DNA of 64,000 bases from Trinickia soli (lineage in GTDB: Bacteria; Pseudomonadota; Gammaproteobacteria; Burkholderiales; Burkholderiaceae), in the NCBI RefSeq assembly GCF_002879855.1, contig NZ_PNYB01000013.1, positions 103,371 through 167,370 of the forward strand, in the 5' to 3' direction. The position numbers and the translations under genes are program-made. The first letter of the stretch is position 1. Every line of letters starts with the position of its first letter. Positions 30,397 through 42,447 of this stretch are shown piece by piece. The notes beneath the pieces are model-generated. The model was given only the letters and a program-made list of their open reading frames with translations, made no database searches and had not been told where the DNA came from.

Positions 30397-32577
30397 ATGA
30401 CCGTATCCGCCCCTCATTCAGCCGCGCAAGCCGGCCCGGGCGCCGCCCGCCCGAGCGCCGGCAGCCGGAGCGCCGGCCGCCGGATCGCCGGCCGCCGCAT
30501 TCTCGTCACGTCCGCCCTGCCGTACGCGAACGGACAGATCCACCTCGGTCACATGGTCGAGTACATCCAGACCGACATCTGGGTGCGCGCAATGCGAATG
30601 CACGGTCATGAGATTTATTACGTCGGCGCCGACGACACGCACGGCACGCCGATCATGCTCAGTGCCGAAAAGGAAGGCATCACGCCGAAGCAGCTGATCG
30701 ACCGCGTATGGCGCGAGCACACGCGCGACCTCACGAGCTTCCTCGTCTCGTTCGACAACTACTACACGACCGATTCGGAAGAAAATCGCGAACTCTGCGC
30801 AACGATCTACAGCCGGCTCGCCGAAGCCGGACTCATCGATGCGCGCGAGATCGAGCAGGCGTACGACCCCGTCAAGGAAATGTTCCTGCCGGATCGTTTC
30901 ATCAAAGGCGAATGCCCGAAGTGCGGCGCGAAAGACCAATATGGCGACAGCTGCGAAGTCTGCGGTTCGACCTATCAGCCGACCGACCTCGTCAACCCGT
31001 ACTCGGCCATCTCCGGCGCGACGCCGGTGCGCCGCAAGTCGACGCACTACTTCTTCCGGCTCTCGGATACGCGCTGCGAGAACTTCTTGCGCGAATGGGT
31101 CAGCGGCCTCGCGCAGCCGGAAGCCACGAACAAAATGCGCGAGTGGCTCGGCGAGGCGGGCGAGGCCAAGCTCGGTGATTGGGATATTTCGCGCGATGCG
31201 CCGTACTTCGGCTTCGAAATCCCCGGGGCGCCGGGCAAGTACTTCTACGTCTGGCTCGACGCGCCAGTCGGGTACTACGCGAGTTTCAAGAATCTGGCCG
31301 ATCAGCGCGGGCTGGACTTCGAGGACTGGATCAAGCCCGGCTCGACGGCCGAGCAATACCATTTCATCGGCAAGGACATCTTGTATTTCCATACGCTGTT
31401 CTGGCCGGCCATGCTCGAGTTCGCGGGTTACCGCACGCCGACGAACGTGTTCGCGCACGGCTTCCTGACAGTCGACGGCGCCAAGATGTCGAAGTCGCGC
31501 GGCACCTTCATCACGGCCAACAGCTTTATCGAGACGGGGCTGAACCCGGAATGGCTGCGCTATTACTTCGCCGCGAAGCTGAACGCGACGATGGAAGATC
31601 TCGACCTGAATCTCGACGATTTCCAGGCGCGGGTGAATAGCGACGTGGTAGGCAAATACGTCAATATCGCCAGCCGCGCGGCGGGCTTTCTCATCAAGCG
31701 CTTCGAGGGGCGCGTGCAGGACAGCGCGATGCAGCATCCGCTGCTCGGCACGCTGCGCGCCGCGATCCCGGCAATCGCCGCCCACTACGAGGCGCGCGAG
31801 TATAGCCGCGCCGTGCGACAGACGATGGAGCTCGCCGACGCCGTGAACGGTTACGTCGATACGGCCAAGCCGTGGGATCAAGCGAAGGATCCGGCCAACG
31901 CCGCTTTGCTGCACGAAACGGTCAGCGTCAGCCTGGAAGCGTTCCGGCTGCTCACGATCGCGCTCAAGCCCGTTCTGCCGGCGCTTGCCGCCAAGGTCGA
32001 GACGTTCCTCGGCATCGCCCCGCTTACGTGGGCCGACGCCGACGTGCCGCTGTCGTCGGCTCAGCCCATCAACGCCTACCAGCACCTGATGACGCGGATC
32101 GACCCGAAGCAGATCGAGGCGCTGATTGCGGCCAATCGCACGTCGCTGCAACCGACCGAGACGGGCGCGGCCGCAGCGGCGGCGGCGGGCAAGGCCAAAC
32201 AGTCGGCCGCACCGTCCGCCGAGGCGGCCAAAAGCGAAACGATCTCGATTGACGACTTCGCCAAGGTCGACCTGCGCGTCGCGCTCATCGTCGATTGCAA
32301 AGCCGTCGAAGGGTCGGAGAAGCTGTTGCAGCTGACGCTCGATGTCGGCGAGGCCGAGACGCGCAACGTCTTTTCGGGCATCAAGTCGGCTTACCGCCCC
32401 GAGGACCTGGTCGGCAAGCTGACGGTGATGGTCGCCAACCTCGCTCCGCGCAAGATGAAGTTCGGCCTGTCCGAAGGGATGGTGCTGGCCGCGTCGAGCG
32501 CCGACGAAAAGGCCGAGCCGGGTCTCTATATCCTCGAGCCGCACAGCGGCGCGAAGCCCGGCATGCGCGTGCGCTGA
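30397..32577 (+). CDS. metG: Methionyl-tRNA synthetase
   Basis: Charges tRNA-Met (initiator and elongator) with methionine. The 726-residue protein has an Ala/Arg-rich extension of about 30 residues, then the class I HIGH-type motif NGQIHLGHM (about residues 45-53). The zinc knuckle has Cys pairs CPKCG and CEVCG (about 173-190), and the KMSKS motif lies near residue 366. The C-terminal 100 residues ([15 protein letters not shown] onward) form a Trbp111-like tRNA-binding domain, joined by an Ala-rich linker, which also mediates dimerisation. The gene is isolated between a terminator and the convergent tamB. Confidence 0.97.
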   Translation: MTVSAPHSAAQAGPGAARPSAGSRSAGRRIAGRRILVTSALPYANGQIHLGHMVEYIQTDIWVRAMRMHGHEIYYVGADDTHGTPIMLSAEKEGITPKQLIDRVWREHTRDLTSFLVSFDNYYTTDSEENRELCATIYSRLAEAGLIDAREIEQAYDPVKEMFLPDRFIKGECPKCGAKDQYGDSCEVCGSTYQPTDLVNPYSAISGATPVRRKSTHYFFRLSDTRCENFLREWVSGLAQPEATNKMREWLGEAGEAKLGDWDISRDAPYFGFEIPGAPGKYFYVWLDAPVGYYASFKNLADQRGLDFEDWIKPGSTAEQYHFIGKDILYFHTLFWPAMLEFAGYRTPTNVFAHGFLTVDGAKMSKSRGTFITANSFIETGLNPEWLRYYFAAKLNATMEDLDLNLDDFQARVNSDVVGKYVNIASRAAGFLIKRFEGRVQDSAMQHPLLGTLRAAIPAIAAHYEAREYSRAVRQTMELADAVNGYVDTAKPWDQAKDPANAALLHETVSVSLEAFRLLTIALKPVLPALAAKVETFLGIAPLTWADADVPLSSAQPINAYQHLMTRIDPKQIEALIAANRTSLQPTETGAAAAAAAGKAKQSAAPSAEAAKSETISIDDFAKVDLRVALIVDCKAVEGSEKLLQLTLDVGEAETRNVFSGIKSAYRPEDLVGKLTVMVANLAPRKMKFGLSEGMVLAASSADEKAEPGLYILEPHSGAKPGMRVR

Positions 32578-32621
32578 ACGAACGGCCGGGACGGCGCTCG
32601 GGCGGCTCGGGCGCGGGGCAG

Positions 32622-35600
32622 TCAGTGCCGTCCGTGCCAGCCGTCGAAGCGCCGCGTGAAGTTGATGTCCACCCCTTGGAAGGTGCCCGTGTAAAGCGCG
32701 ATGGACCAGAACCGTGACAGGTTCACCGTCGCCTTGAACGCATTGCTGGCCGATTGCAATCCCTGCTCGTAACCGAGCACGAGCCGCTCGTTGATCGCCT
32801 TCGACAACATCACGACCTGCGAGTCGGTCAGACCGACTTCGCTGCGTCCCACCGAAAACTCATCAAGCCCGATCGTCTGCGCGACGCGCTTGCCCGTTGC
32901 GCTGCCCAGCAGCGCCAGGGCCGTCGTCATCGAGCTCTGCTGACCGAGGTTGTTGCCCTGGTCGGTGCCGTGGCCGAACAGCAGCCACGAGAGCTTTTCG
33001 TTGTCGGCGACGTTCGGTTGCGAGACGAGCTTGACGACCGGTGCGCGCACCGTGCCCGTCACCTGCACGCCCGCCTCCACCTCCTGATTGCGGCGCATCG
33101 CCAGAATGTTGATGCCCGGGTTCGCCACCGGTCCGTTGAACGTGAAATAGCCGTTTTCGATCGCGAGCTTGCGCCCGAAGCTCGTGTAAGTGGAGCCCTC
33201 GGTCACGCCAACGTTGCCGATCGCCCGCAGCGGTTGATTCGGTGCGGACAGCGCCGTCACGGTGCCGCGCAGGCCGAGATCGGCGCCCTGCCCGCGGAAG
33301 CGGAAATCGTTGCCGAGATCGATGTCGACGCTCGCACGCGGCGCGAAGGGGCCGACAGGCTTGTTCGTCGATTCGGTGGGCCGAGGCGGCGCACCGCGCA
33401 CGATCGAGTGATCGCGCACGATCACGACATCGTCGGATAAGCGCGGCGCCGGCTGCTCGGGCAAATCGAACAGCGCGTGATCGACCCGGAATCTGCCATC
33501 GATGTCGAGGCCGCCGTCCGGTCCCCCATTGGCCATCGTCGCGCTGCCCGAGAGCGAGAGGTGCCGGTCCGGCGCAGCCAGCAACTGAAGCTTGTCGGCC
33601 ACGATGCGCGCCGTCAGATCGGGCTCGGCCCGGTCGAGGCGGATCCGTCCCGTCGCGCGCAGCGTGCCGTCGCCGCCGTGGAACTCGACGCGCTGCAAGT
33701 CGACGAGATTCTCGGTCAACGCAACGCGCACGATGCCCTCCTTCAGCTGCACGCCCTGATCGACGAGCGTGACCGATAAGCCATCGCCGACGAGTGCGCC
33801 CGATACCGTCGGCTTGGCCCGCGTGCCGGCCAGCACCAGGTTCAGCGCGAGGTGGCCGTCAAGCACGTAGCTCGGGCCGAACAACCCACCCGTCGTTTTC
33901 AACTGCGGCACATCGAACGCGAGCTTGCCCGCAAGCGGCGCATCGGGCGCGAGACCCAGCAGGCCCGCGCGCTCGGGAGCGGCGCTCAGCGCCGCGCCGA
34001 CATTCGCATCGAACGTGCCGATGCGACTGGCCGCCGCGTGCGCGCTGACGGTCAAGCGCCGTCCGCCTTCGAAATCGGCCCGCGCCGATAGTGCGGTAAT
34101 GCCCAATGCCGATGCGCCGTAGCCCGTCGACAGCGTCGCATCGCCGCTCACGCGCTCGATACGCGCGTAGCCGCTCGCGGTCCGCCCCAGCGAAAAGTTC
34201 CAATCCGCGCCCAAGATGAGATCGCTCGACAGCTTCGACGGCGTGCCCGTCAGCGTCTGTCGGATCGCGATTGCGCGCGCCACCGAGACGTTCGATGCGC
34301 TGCCGGCCGAACTCACGGCGCCATGGTCGTAGACGAACGACTTCAGATCGAGCGTCGCGCCTTCGATCACCACGCGCGTCGGGCCGAGCGTCACGCGCTC
34401 CCGGGCGGCCGACAGCGCGAGCGGCGCCTGCAACTCGAGCGCCGGCAGGCCGCGGTTGGACAGGCGCGCAAGCGAGCCATCCCAACGCAGACCGTCGCGC
34501 GTTTCGGTCACGCCGCCCGTGCCGGCGAGGGCCATGTCCACGGCGCGCCCGTTCACCGCGCCTCTCGCCTGCGCATCGAACGCGTGTTTGGCGCGCGTAC
34601 CTGAGACATGCGCCGTCAAAGTCGATAGCGCAACGGGACCGGCTTGCACGTCTCGCGCCGCGGTCGACAATTCGAGTGCGCCCGCCGCACCGTCGCGAAT
34701 GCGCGCGTTGCCCGTCGCAGCGCCGATACGGGTGGTGCCGATCACGACGTCGTGAGCGTTGTAGCTCAGCGTCACCTCGGGATGTGTGAGCGAGCCCGTC
34801 AAATCACCGTCCGCCAGGACGGCGCCTGCGACGCCGAGGCCCAGCCGATCGAGCCGCGGCGCGTCGACATGAAAGCGCAGCCGGTCGCCGGCCCCGCCAA
34901 AGCTGCCGTGCAGTTCGACGTCGTTGCCCGCGATCGACAGCGTCGCGTTGCTCGGCAGCAGCCTCGTCCCGGCCAGCTCGATCGTGCCGCCGCCCGTCAA
35001 AGGGAAGCCGTCGTACATGCTGTCGCCAAGTTCGAAACGCAATTTGGTTGAGAGCGACGGCGCGAGTGCGCCTGCCGCGCTGAATCGGCCCGTCACACGC
35101 GCTTGAACGGGATGGCCGGCGTTCACAGCGCGTGCTCGCGCCTGTTTCGCTCTTGCGGTGGCGGTGGCCGTTGCCGCACCCGGGCCCGTCGATTTCGCTT
35201 TTGCGGCTGGAGCGCGCACCGTGGGCAGGTCTTGCGCGACGACGAGCCGCGGGTCGAAATTCGTGAGGGTCGCGCTCAGGTCGTAGCGGCGCCGCTCATC
35301 CCGCCCCAAGGCACCCTTCAGTTCCAAACGCCCGTCCCCCGCGTCGATGCGCACCTGTTCGAACGCAATGCGCGCACGCTCCAACGCGACATGTGCTCTG
35401 GCGCGCAAGCCTGCTCGTGCATCGGTCAGGTCGAGCGAAATGGATTGCGTCGCCCGGTCCAACGTGAGGGCGATCGGCCCCGAGAACGATGTCGGCCGCA
35501 GGTATGGCGTGAACGTCGCCACGTCGACGCCGTTCGCCGTGAGATCGAAGCGTCCGTGACCCTGCGAAAATCTGCCGCTCCCCGTCAGCGTGGCATCGTG

Positions 35601-36758
35601 AATGAGGCGCAGGCGCAAGTTGTCGAGCCGTTGCGCGCGCGCATCGAGGTAGACATCGGCGCGCGCCTCCACAAGCGGCAAACGATGCTCGCTCAAAGGG
35701 CCCGGCGCTGCGTTGACGATCGAGACGGGACCGGTCACGACGAGCGGCCCGGCGCCGGGGACCGGCGCCAGGACCGCATTGAGCGAAAGATCGCCTTGCG
35801 GCGCACCGGCGCTGAGGACGCGCGGATCGACGTGGTCGAACGCGATCGTGGCGCGCTTGAGCGGCACGGCCGCGAACGGCATGGCCTCCACATGGGCGCG
35901 GCCCGTCAATTTCATGCCGTTGGCGACGACATCGGACGTCAACGCTTCGAGCGAACCGGATAGCTTGGCCTGCACCTGCGCCGGCGCGCCGGCGAGCATG
36001 CCCGAGGCCGACAAGCCGCCGGTCAACGGAAACGGTCGCAGGCCGTCGAGTGCGAGCTGCGCCGAGAGCGTGCCGTACGCGGTATCGAGGCCGTCGATCG
36101 ACAGCGCGTGATGGCGGCCGTCGCTGCGGCCTCGAATGCGCAAGCGATCGATCTCGGTTGTCGACGCGGCGCCGCGCACGAGCAGCTTGTCGACGGTGAC
36201 CGCGCGCAGGTCGAGCTCGATCGGCGAGCGCAGATCGCGCGGCAATTGCATCGGCGCGCTGCTCGCCGAGGGTGCGAAGTGCGCGTCGATCGTCCCGATA
36301 TGCAGCGACTCCACGGTCAGCCGCCAGGGCGAACGCGTCAGCTCCCACCGGCCCGACAGGCGATCGATGCGAATATCGGTGGGCGGTGCGCCGGCCGGGC
36401 CCGCGCGCTCGCGCCAGCGCACATCGGCCAGCGTCACGCCGCGCGCAAGCGTGCCGCCTTCGAATACCCCCGTGAGCCGGCCGCCAGTGAGCGCAACAGC
36501 CGAGCGCCAGAGCGTTCGCGTGCCGGGCTCGGTCGCGAGCGCACCGTAGAGCGCCGCACCGATGAAGACCACGAAGAGTGCCACGCCGAACGCAGCCCAT
36601 GCGAGCGCACGTCGGGCGCGATGCCTGCGCCGCGATGCACGGGGCTCCGGCTCCTGAGGCGCACCCGGCGCTCCGGCGCCGCCCGCGTCAGCCCCGGCCC
36701 CGGCTCTGGCCGAGTCTGGAGCTTCGTCGTGCGGGGGCGGCGGAGAATCGTGCGTCAT
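32622..36758 (-). CDS. tamB: Translocation and assembly module subunit TamB
   Basis: A 1378-residue inner-membrane-anchored AsmA-like protein that spans the periplasm as a long beta-taco groove. It works with TamA in outer-membrane protein insertion and probably in phospholipid transport to the outer membrane. A Pro/Ala-rich cytoplasmic start leads to one membrane segment near residues 49-71 (AWAAFGVALFVVFIGAAL), then long beta-rich repeats. The C-terminal DUF490/TamB domain covers about the last 350 residues and ends with FTRRF. The ATG at 36758 lies 22 bases after tamA. Its 3' end converges on metG, 44 bases away. Confidence 0.94.
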   Translation of the reverse strand: MTHDSPPPPHDEAPDSARAGAGADAGGAGAPGAPQEPEPRASRRRHRARRALAWAAFGVALFVVFIGAALYGALATEPGTRTLWRSAVALTGGRLTGVFEGGTLARGVTLADVRWRERAGPAGAPPTDIRIDRLSGRWELTRSPWRLTVESLHIGTIDAHFAPSASSAPMQLPRDLRSPIELDLRAVTVDKLLVRGAASTTEIDRLRIRGRSDGRHHALSIDGLDTAYGTLSAQLALDGLRPFPLTGGLSASGMLAGAPAQVQAKLSGSLEALTSDVVANGMKLTGRAHVEAMPFAAVPLKRATIAFDHVDPRVLSAGAPQGDLSLNAVLAPVPGAGPLVVTGPVSIVNAAPGPLSEHRLPLVEARADVYLDARAQRLDNLRLRLIHDATLTGSGRFSQGHGRFDLTANGVDVATFTPYLRPTSFSGPIALTLDRATQSISLDLTDARAGLRARAHVALERARIAFEQVRIDAGDGRLELKGALGRDERRRYDLSATLTNFDPRLVVAQDLPTVRAPAAKAKSTGPGAATATATARAKQARARAVNAGHPVQARVTGRFSAAGALAPSLSTKLRFELGDSMYDGFPLTGGGTIELAGTRLLPSNATLSIAGNDVELHGSFGGAGDRLRFHVDAPRLDRLGLGVAGAVLADGDLTGSLTHPEVTLSYNAHDVVIGTTRIGAATGNARIRDGAAGALELSTAARDVQAGPVALSTLTAHVSGTRAKHAFDAQARGAVNGRAVDMALAGTGGVTETRDGLRWDGSLARLSNRGLPALELQAPLALSAARERVTLGPTRVVIEGATLDLKSFVYDHGAVSSAGSASNVSVARAIAIRQTLTGTPSKLSSDLILGADWNFSLGRTASGYARIERVSGDATLSTGYGASALGITALSARADFEGGRRLTVSAHAAASRIGTFDANVGAALSAAPERAGLLGLAPDAPLAGKLAFDVPQLKTTGGLFGPSYVLDGHLALNLVLAGTRAKPTVSGALVGDGLSVTLVDQGVQLKEGIVRVALTENLVDLQRVEFHGGDGTLRATGRIRLDRAEPDLTARIVADKLQLLAAPDRHLSLSGSATMANGGPDGGLDIDGRFRVDHALFDLPEQPAPRLSDDVVIVRDHSIVRGAPPRPTESTNKPVGPFAPRASVDIDLGNDFRFRGQGADLGLRGTVTALSAPNQPLRAIGNVGVTEGSTYTSFGRKLAIENGYFTFNGPVANPGINILAMRRNQEVEAGVQVTGTVRAPVVKLVSQPNVADNEKLSWLLFGHGTDQGNNLGQQSSMTTALALLGSATGKRVAQTIGLDEFSVGRSEVGLTDSQVVMLSKAINERLVLGYEQGLQSASNAFKATVNLSRFWSIALYTGTFQGVDINFTRRFDGWHGRH

Positions 36759-36780
36759 GCGAGGGCGTCCGTATGCGATT

Positions 36781-38619
36781 TCAGAAAGCGATGCCGAGCG
36801 TCAGGTACGGCCGCACGCTGCGGTTGCGCAGGCCATACGCCACATCGACGTTGATCGGGCCAACCGGGCTGCGCCAGCGCGCGCCGATGCCGGCCCCGGG
36901 ATAGAAGACGCGCTCGCCCCACGTGTCCGTCGCTGCACCGATGTCGTAGAAAACGGCCGCGCCCCAATCGTGCGAGAACCAGTGTTGATATTCGGCCGTG
37001 GCCGTCACGAGGTATTTCGTCGGCAGCACGGAGCCGCCGACATTGTTGCCGATGCTCTGAAAACCGTAGCCGCGCACCGAATTCGAGCCGCCCGCTCGGA
37101 ACAGCAGCGACGCCGGCACCCCGGTCGAGCCGCCGCTCGTAAATACGCCGCCGAGCTCGGCGCGCACGAGGAACAGGTCACGCTTGAACAGCGGCACATA
37201 CTGCACGCCGCGCGCATAGCCGCGCGTGAAGGTTTGATCCGTGGCGAAGCCCTTGATGGCAAAGCCGGCTTCGACATGCAACAGATTGCCCTTGCGCGGA
37301 AACAACGGATCGTCGACGTTGCGCCGCGTCCATGACCATTGCGGCACGAGCGCATGGCTCGTGGTCGGGGCCGCCACATTCTGGTCCAGGCGGTCGGCGT
37401 AGTACTGCAGCGAGTAAGCGTAATCGATGAATTGCGCAGTGCGGGTGCGCTGCACCCCGGCGCGCGCACTGAAGATACGCGTGCCGGAGACCTGGGTGTT
37501 CGTGTACGACGCGAGCGCGGCGTTGGTCCAGCCGCGCTGGCCGGGCGGCATCGCCAGTTGGACCTGCCCGTATTGTTGAATCTGATCGATCCGGCCTTGA
37601 ACCGAAAACGGCCAGGCGGCGCCGAACGTGTCGAGGTACGTGTAAGCGCCTTGGACGTGTGCGCCCGTATCGGTTGCATAGCCGACGCCCCCGCGCACGC
37701 TGTTGTACGGGTACTCGCTCACCTTCACATGGATCGGCGTGTCGTTCGGCTTGGTCGTGTCGCTATCGACGTCGATCGCGACGCTCGCATAGTACGGGGT
37801 GTTCTGCAGTTGCCGCTGCAATTCGGCGATGCGGTCGGCATCGTAGACCTCCCCGAGCGAGAGCGGATTGACGTTCGTCACGATGCGCTCCGGGTAGCGA
37901 CGCACACCGGATACATCGAGCGGGCCCAGCGTGAAGGTCGGCCCGCTCTCGAACGCGACTGACAGCGCCGCCTGGCGGCTCCGGGGATCGATGCGCGCTT
38001 GCGAGCGAGCGATCTTCGCGCCCAGATAGCGGCGCGCCTGCAGCGCCTTCAGCGCCGCCTCCTTGGCGTCGGTCCAGCCCGACTGCGTGAAAGGATCGCC
38101 GGCATGGAGCGAGAACGCAAAGCGTGCCGCGTTCTCGCGCTTCGGGTCTTCGTTTCGGATCGGCCCGTCGAACGTCAGGTCGACCGATGACACGAGCGTC
38201 CGCGGCCCCGGATCGACGTGGACCGTGACGTCCTTCCGGCCTTTGCCGCCTGGACGCACGTCCGTGCGCACGACAGGCGAGAAGTAGCCGTCGGTCGCGG
38301 CCAGATCGCGCACCTGCTGCGGCGTGGCCGTCACGAGAAAGTCGAATTGGTCGTCGGTGACGTCGTCGCGCGACGCGAAGCGCGCCAGATCGAGATGCTT
38401 CTCCAGCAGCTTGCGCATGGGGCGCGGCGCATCGATCGTGATGTCGTATTTCGCGGCCGCCGGCGCCGACAGCAATGCGAGCAACGCACTGAGCGCGAGC
38501 CGCCGCCACACGGACCACACGGACCGCACGGGCCACACGGGCCGCCCACGCCGCCCAGCCGGCGCCTCGGCGCACGCGCCTCGCCCCGTGCGAGACGAAT
38601 CGATCGCGACTTCCCGCAA
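36781..38619 (-). CDS. tamA: Translocation and assembly module outer-membrane protein TamA
   Basis: A 612-residue Omp85-family outer-membrane protein. A signal peptide (hydrophobic run LALSALLALLSAPAAA, about residues 40-55) is preceded by an unusually long basic start. Three POTRA domains follow (about 58-300), then a 16-strand barrel with the conserved L6 motif VRGYGF near residue 527 and a terminal phenylalanine, the barrel-recognition signal. The start is a TTG at 38619, supported by GGGAG seven bases upstream. The start region carries four 9-bp repeats encoding the WPV-RSV-WSV stretch. Operon with tamB. Confidence 0.93.
   Translation of the reverse strand: MREVAIDSSRTGRGACAEAPAGRRGRPVWPVRSVWSVWRRLALSALLALLSAPAAAKYDITIDAPRPMRKLLEKHLDLARFASRDDVTDDQFDFLVTATPQQVRDLAATDGYFSPVVRTDVRPGGKGRKDVTVHVDPGPRTLVSSVDLTFDGPIRNEDPKRENAARFAFSLHAGDPFTQSGWTDAKEAALKALQARRYLGAKIARSQARIDPRSRQAALSVAFESGPTFTLGPLDVSGVRRYPERIVTNVNPLSLGEVYDADRIAELQRQLQNTPYYASVAIDVDSDTTKPNDTPIHVKVSEYPYNSVRGGVGYATDTGAHVQGAYTYLDTFGAAWPFSVQGRIDQIQQYGQVQLAMPPGQRGWTNAALASYTNTQVSGTRIFSARAGVQRTRTAQFIDYAYSLQYYADRLDQNVAAPTTSHALVPQWSWTRRNVDDPLFPRKGNLLHVEAGFAIKGFATDQTFTRGYARGVQYVPLFKRDLFLVRAELGGVFTSGGSTGVPASLLFRAGGSNSVRGYGFQSIGNNVGGSVLPTKYLVTATAEYQHWFSHDWGAAVFYDIGAATDTWGERVFYPGAGIGARWRSPVGPINVDVAYGLRNRSVRPYLTLGIAF
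38507..38542 (-). repeat. Four tandem 9-bp repeats in the tamA signal region
   Basis: On the plus strand four imperfect copies of CACACGGNC lie head to tail. Read in the tamA frame they give repeated three-residue units of the form X-X-Val just before the signal-peptide core, and changes in copy number would keep the frame. Confidence 0.8.
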
Positions 38620-39093
38620 ATAGGATCTCCCAAGGTTTAACGGTATCCGGCGCGGGCACAGCCGGTAATCAACGGTACGCAGCCGGGTCGCAGCGGCGCC
38701 CGTCCGTCCGTCCGATCGCCTCGCTTCGGCAGGCCGCGTTGCCCCGTTTGCTTCGCCCTCCGTGGCGCGCCGTCAAGCGACTCAAGCGGACTCAAGCGAC
38801 CCGTGACGCGACTGCGCCGACGAAGGCGACCATTTGACCATAACGACCGTGCATCGAGCCACCCACCCCTTCGGGCGCGCGGCCAGCGCGCCGAGGCGAG
38901 CCGACCGCGTGCCGGACGCGCTCCAACAGTGCCACTTCAACCGCGTCGCGCCGAGCTGCGCCGTACCGACTGCGCGCCCGCTTTCGACGCCCGCCCGGCT
39001 CCGGTGTTCCCTGCGGGCGGCATGCGTTAAAATCGCAGCTTGCTCGAAGTGGCACGCCCGTCGCTTTGTCCCCATTTTCAGGATGATTGAATC
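38620..39093. other. 474-base intergenic region between tamA and DUF3460
   Basis: The gap holds three imperfect ten-base TCAAGCGAC-type repeats at about 38772-38801, a short GTCC run near 38700, and a TAAAAT -10 box at 39028-39033 for the DUF3460-scpA operon. Open frames here are Arg-rich in both directions and not credible. No RNA structure is recognised. Confidence 0.5.
39028..39033 (+). promoter_or_regulatory. Probable -10 box of the DUF3460-scpA operon
   Basis: TAAAAT lies 61 bases before the DUF3460 ATG in the 474-base divergent gap. No clear -35 box is seen. Confidence 0.5.
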
Positions 39094-39282
39094 ATGTTGT
39101 ACCAATCGGACATCACGCAGTTCATCAACCAACTCAAGCAGCAGAAGCCGGCGCTCGAAGACGAACAGCGCCGCGGCCGCTCGCTGCTGTGGGACAAGCA
39201 GCCGATCGATCTCGAAGAGCGCTCGACGCAGCAGCAAGCGGGCGTGAAGCAGACGCCGTACGTCTACTACCAGAACTTCTGA
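39094..39282 (+). CDS. DUF3460 family small protein
   Basis: A 62-residue hydrophilic protein that begins MLYQSDITQFINQLK and ends PYVYYQNF. It contains a Gln-rich stretch and a central LLWDKQPIDLE motif. It is recognised as DUF3460, a family of short proteins found mainly in Burkholderiales with no known function. An AGGATG sequence precedes ATG 39094. The stop codon lies two bases before the GTG start of scpA, which implies coupled translation and a possible link to chromosome segregation, by position only. Confidence 0.85.
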   Translation: MLYQSDITQFINQLKQQKPALEDEQRRGRSLLWDKQPIDLEERSTQQQAGVKQTPYVYYQNF

Positions 39283-39284
39283 AC

Positions 39285-41106
<1,822 letters not shown>

Positions 41107-41153
41107 CGCTCGCCGCAAGCGGGGCAATCGTCTGCACGAAGGAAGGGAAGACC

Positions 41154-41540
41154 ATGCAACGACACATGCTGAAATCGAAGATCCACCGCGCCGTGGTCAC
41201 GCACTGCGAGCTCCATTACGAAGGCTCGTGCGCGATCGACGAAGATTTGCTCGACGCCTCGGGTATCGTCGAAAACGAGCGCATCGACATTTGGAACGTC
41301 AACAACGGCGAACGCTTTTCGACTTACGCAATCCGCGGCGAACGCGGCAGCGGCATGATCTCGCTGAACGGCTCAGCCGCCCGCCGTGCGCAGCTGGGCG
41401 ATCTCGTCATCATTGCGGCATTCGCGATGGTCGACGACGCCGAGCTGAAGGCCGGCTGGGAACCGAAGCTCGTCTTCGTCGACGATCAAAACAAGATCAA
41501 GGGCAGCCGCGCGCACGTGCCCGTGCAAAGCTGGACCTGA
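41154..41540 (+). CDS. panD: Aspartate 1-decarboxylase precursor
   Basis: Decarboxylates aspartate to beta-alanine for pantothenate synthesis. The 128-residue proenzyme self-cleaves between Gly24 and Ser25 (YEGSCA) to create the pyruvoyl cofactor. Lys9, Tyr58 (STYAIRGE) and the NGSAAR loop are kept. AAGGAAGGGAAG precedes ATG 41154. It lies directly after panC. Maturation in some bacteria needs PanZ/PanM, which is not seen here. Confidence 0.97.
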   Translation: MQRHMLKSKIHRAVVTHCELHYEGSCAIDEDLLDASGIVENERIDIWNVNNGERFSTYAIRGERGSGMISLNGSAARRAQLGDLVIIAAFAMVDDAELKAGWEPKLVFVDDQNKIKGSRAHVPVQSWT

Positions 41541-41653
41541 GCGGCGCGGCCGCCTCGCGCGGCCCATCCCGGCGCCGCCGCACGGCCGCGGGCGCGGCGC
41601 AGGCCAAACCCGGGCGCTACGGCGCCCGCGCCAGATTCACATGGCGCTCGAGC

Positions 41654-42277
41654 TCATTTCGACGCCCACGCCGTGATCGGCTCCCACTGTTCCAGATCTT
41701 TCTCGACGCGGCTTTGCGGCACGTCCCACAGCGTGAGGCCATGCGCGGCCAATTGCACGTAATTCTGGGTGTCACGCAGAAAGCCGAGCACGGGCAATTC
41801 GAGGCTTTCGACGAAGCGATGCAGTTGCTCGGCCGAGCGCGTACGCGCGTCGACTCGCATGCCGACCACGCCCACTTCGATCGCCCCCTTGCGCACGGCC
41901 TTTTCTTTGGCGAGCCGTTCGAGGAAGTGCTGCGTCGCCAGGATATCGAACATCGACGGTTGCAACGGCACCACCACTTTATCGGCCAATTCGAGCGCCG
42001 CGGAGAGCCGGGCGCCATGCAGCCCGGCCGGCGTGTCGACGACGGCGCGCTCGAGCCCCCTCGGCGGTTTCGCCGGTGCGTCGGGGTCGACGCGCCAGGT
42101 TTCGATGGGGGGCAGCCCCTCGGGCCGCAAGGCGAGCCATCCGTGCGACGACTGCTGCCGATCGAGGTCGGCCAGCGCCACCCATTCGCCGCTCGCCGCG
42201 AAGGCGCCGGCCAGGTTCGTCGACAGTGTGCTCTTGCCCACGCCGCCTTTGGGGTTCGCTACCACGATCACCGTCAT
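41654..42277 (-). CDS. Orphan ParA-family ATPase
   Basis: A 207-residue P-loop ATPase of the ParA/MinD superfamily. The deviant Walker A ANPKGGVGKST is at residues 7-17, a switch region with LADLDRQQSS near 38, and VVDTPAG (Walker B-like) near 78. It is shorter than chromosomal ParA, and no parB lies next to it. ATG 42277 is chosen over GTG 42283 because GGGAG lies five bases upstream of the ATG. It may position some other cargo, such as a protein complex. It converges on panD. Confidence 0.85.
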   Translation of the reverse strand: MTVIVVANPKGGVGKSTLSTNLAGAFAASGEWVALADLDRQQSSHGWLALRPEGLPPIETWRVDPDAPAKPPRGLERAVVDTPAGLHGARLSAALELADKVVVPLQPSMFDILATQHFLERLAKEKAVRKGAIEVGVVGMRVDARTRSAEQLHRFVESLELPVLGFLRDTQNYVQLAAHGLTLWDVPQSRVEKDLEQWEPITAWASK

Positions 42278-42447
42278 GAACACTCCCGAGTAGAAGACCG
42301 CTTCCCGAGCGGCCGGTTGGCCGGTTGCGCCTCCGGGCCGGTCTCGTCAGGCAGGCCGTTCAACGCGTTACGCTGTCAAAATGCATCGCGACTCCCGATA
42401 ATATCGGCAAATCGGGCTACCGTCCCTATCTCGAAGAGGCACCTCCT

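Noticed and set aside
30418..32544. A long minus-strand open frame opposite metG
   Set aside because: Antisense shadow of a clear methionyl-tRNA synthetase; Arg/Asp/Leu-rich composition and no recognisable domain.
41541..41653. GC-rich inverted repeats between panD and the ParA gene as a terminator
   Set aside because: Several short complementary GC runs occur, but no single stable stem with a T-tract stands out.
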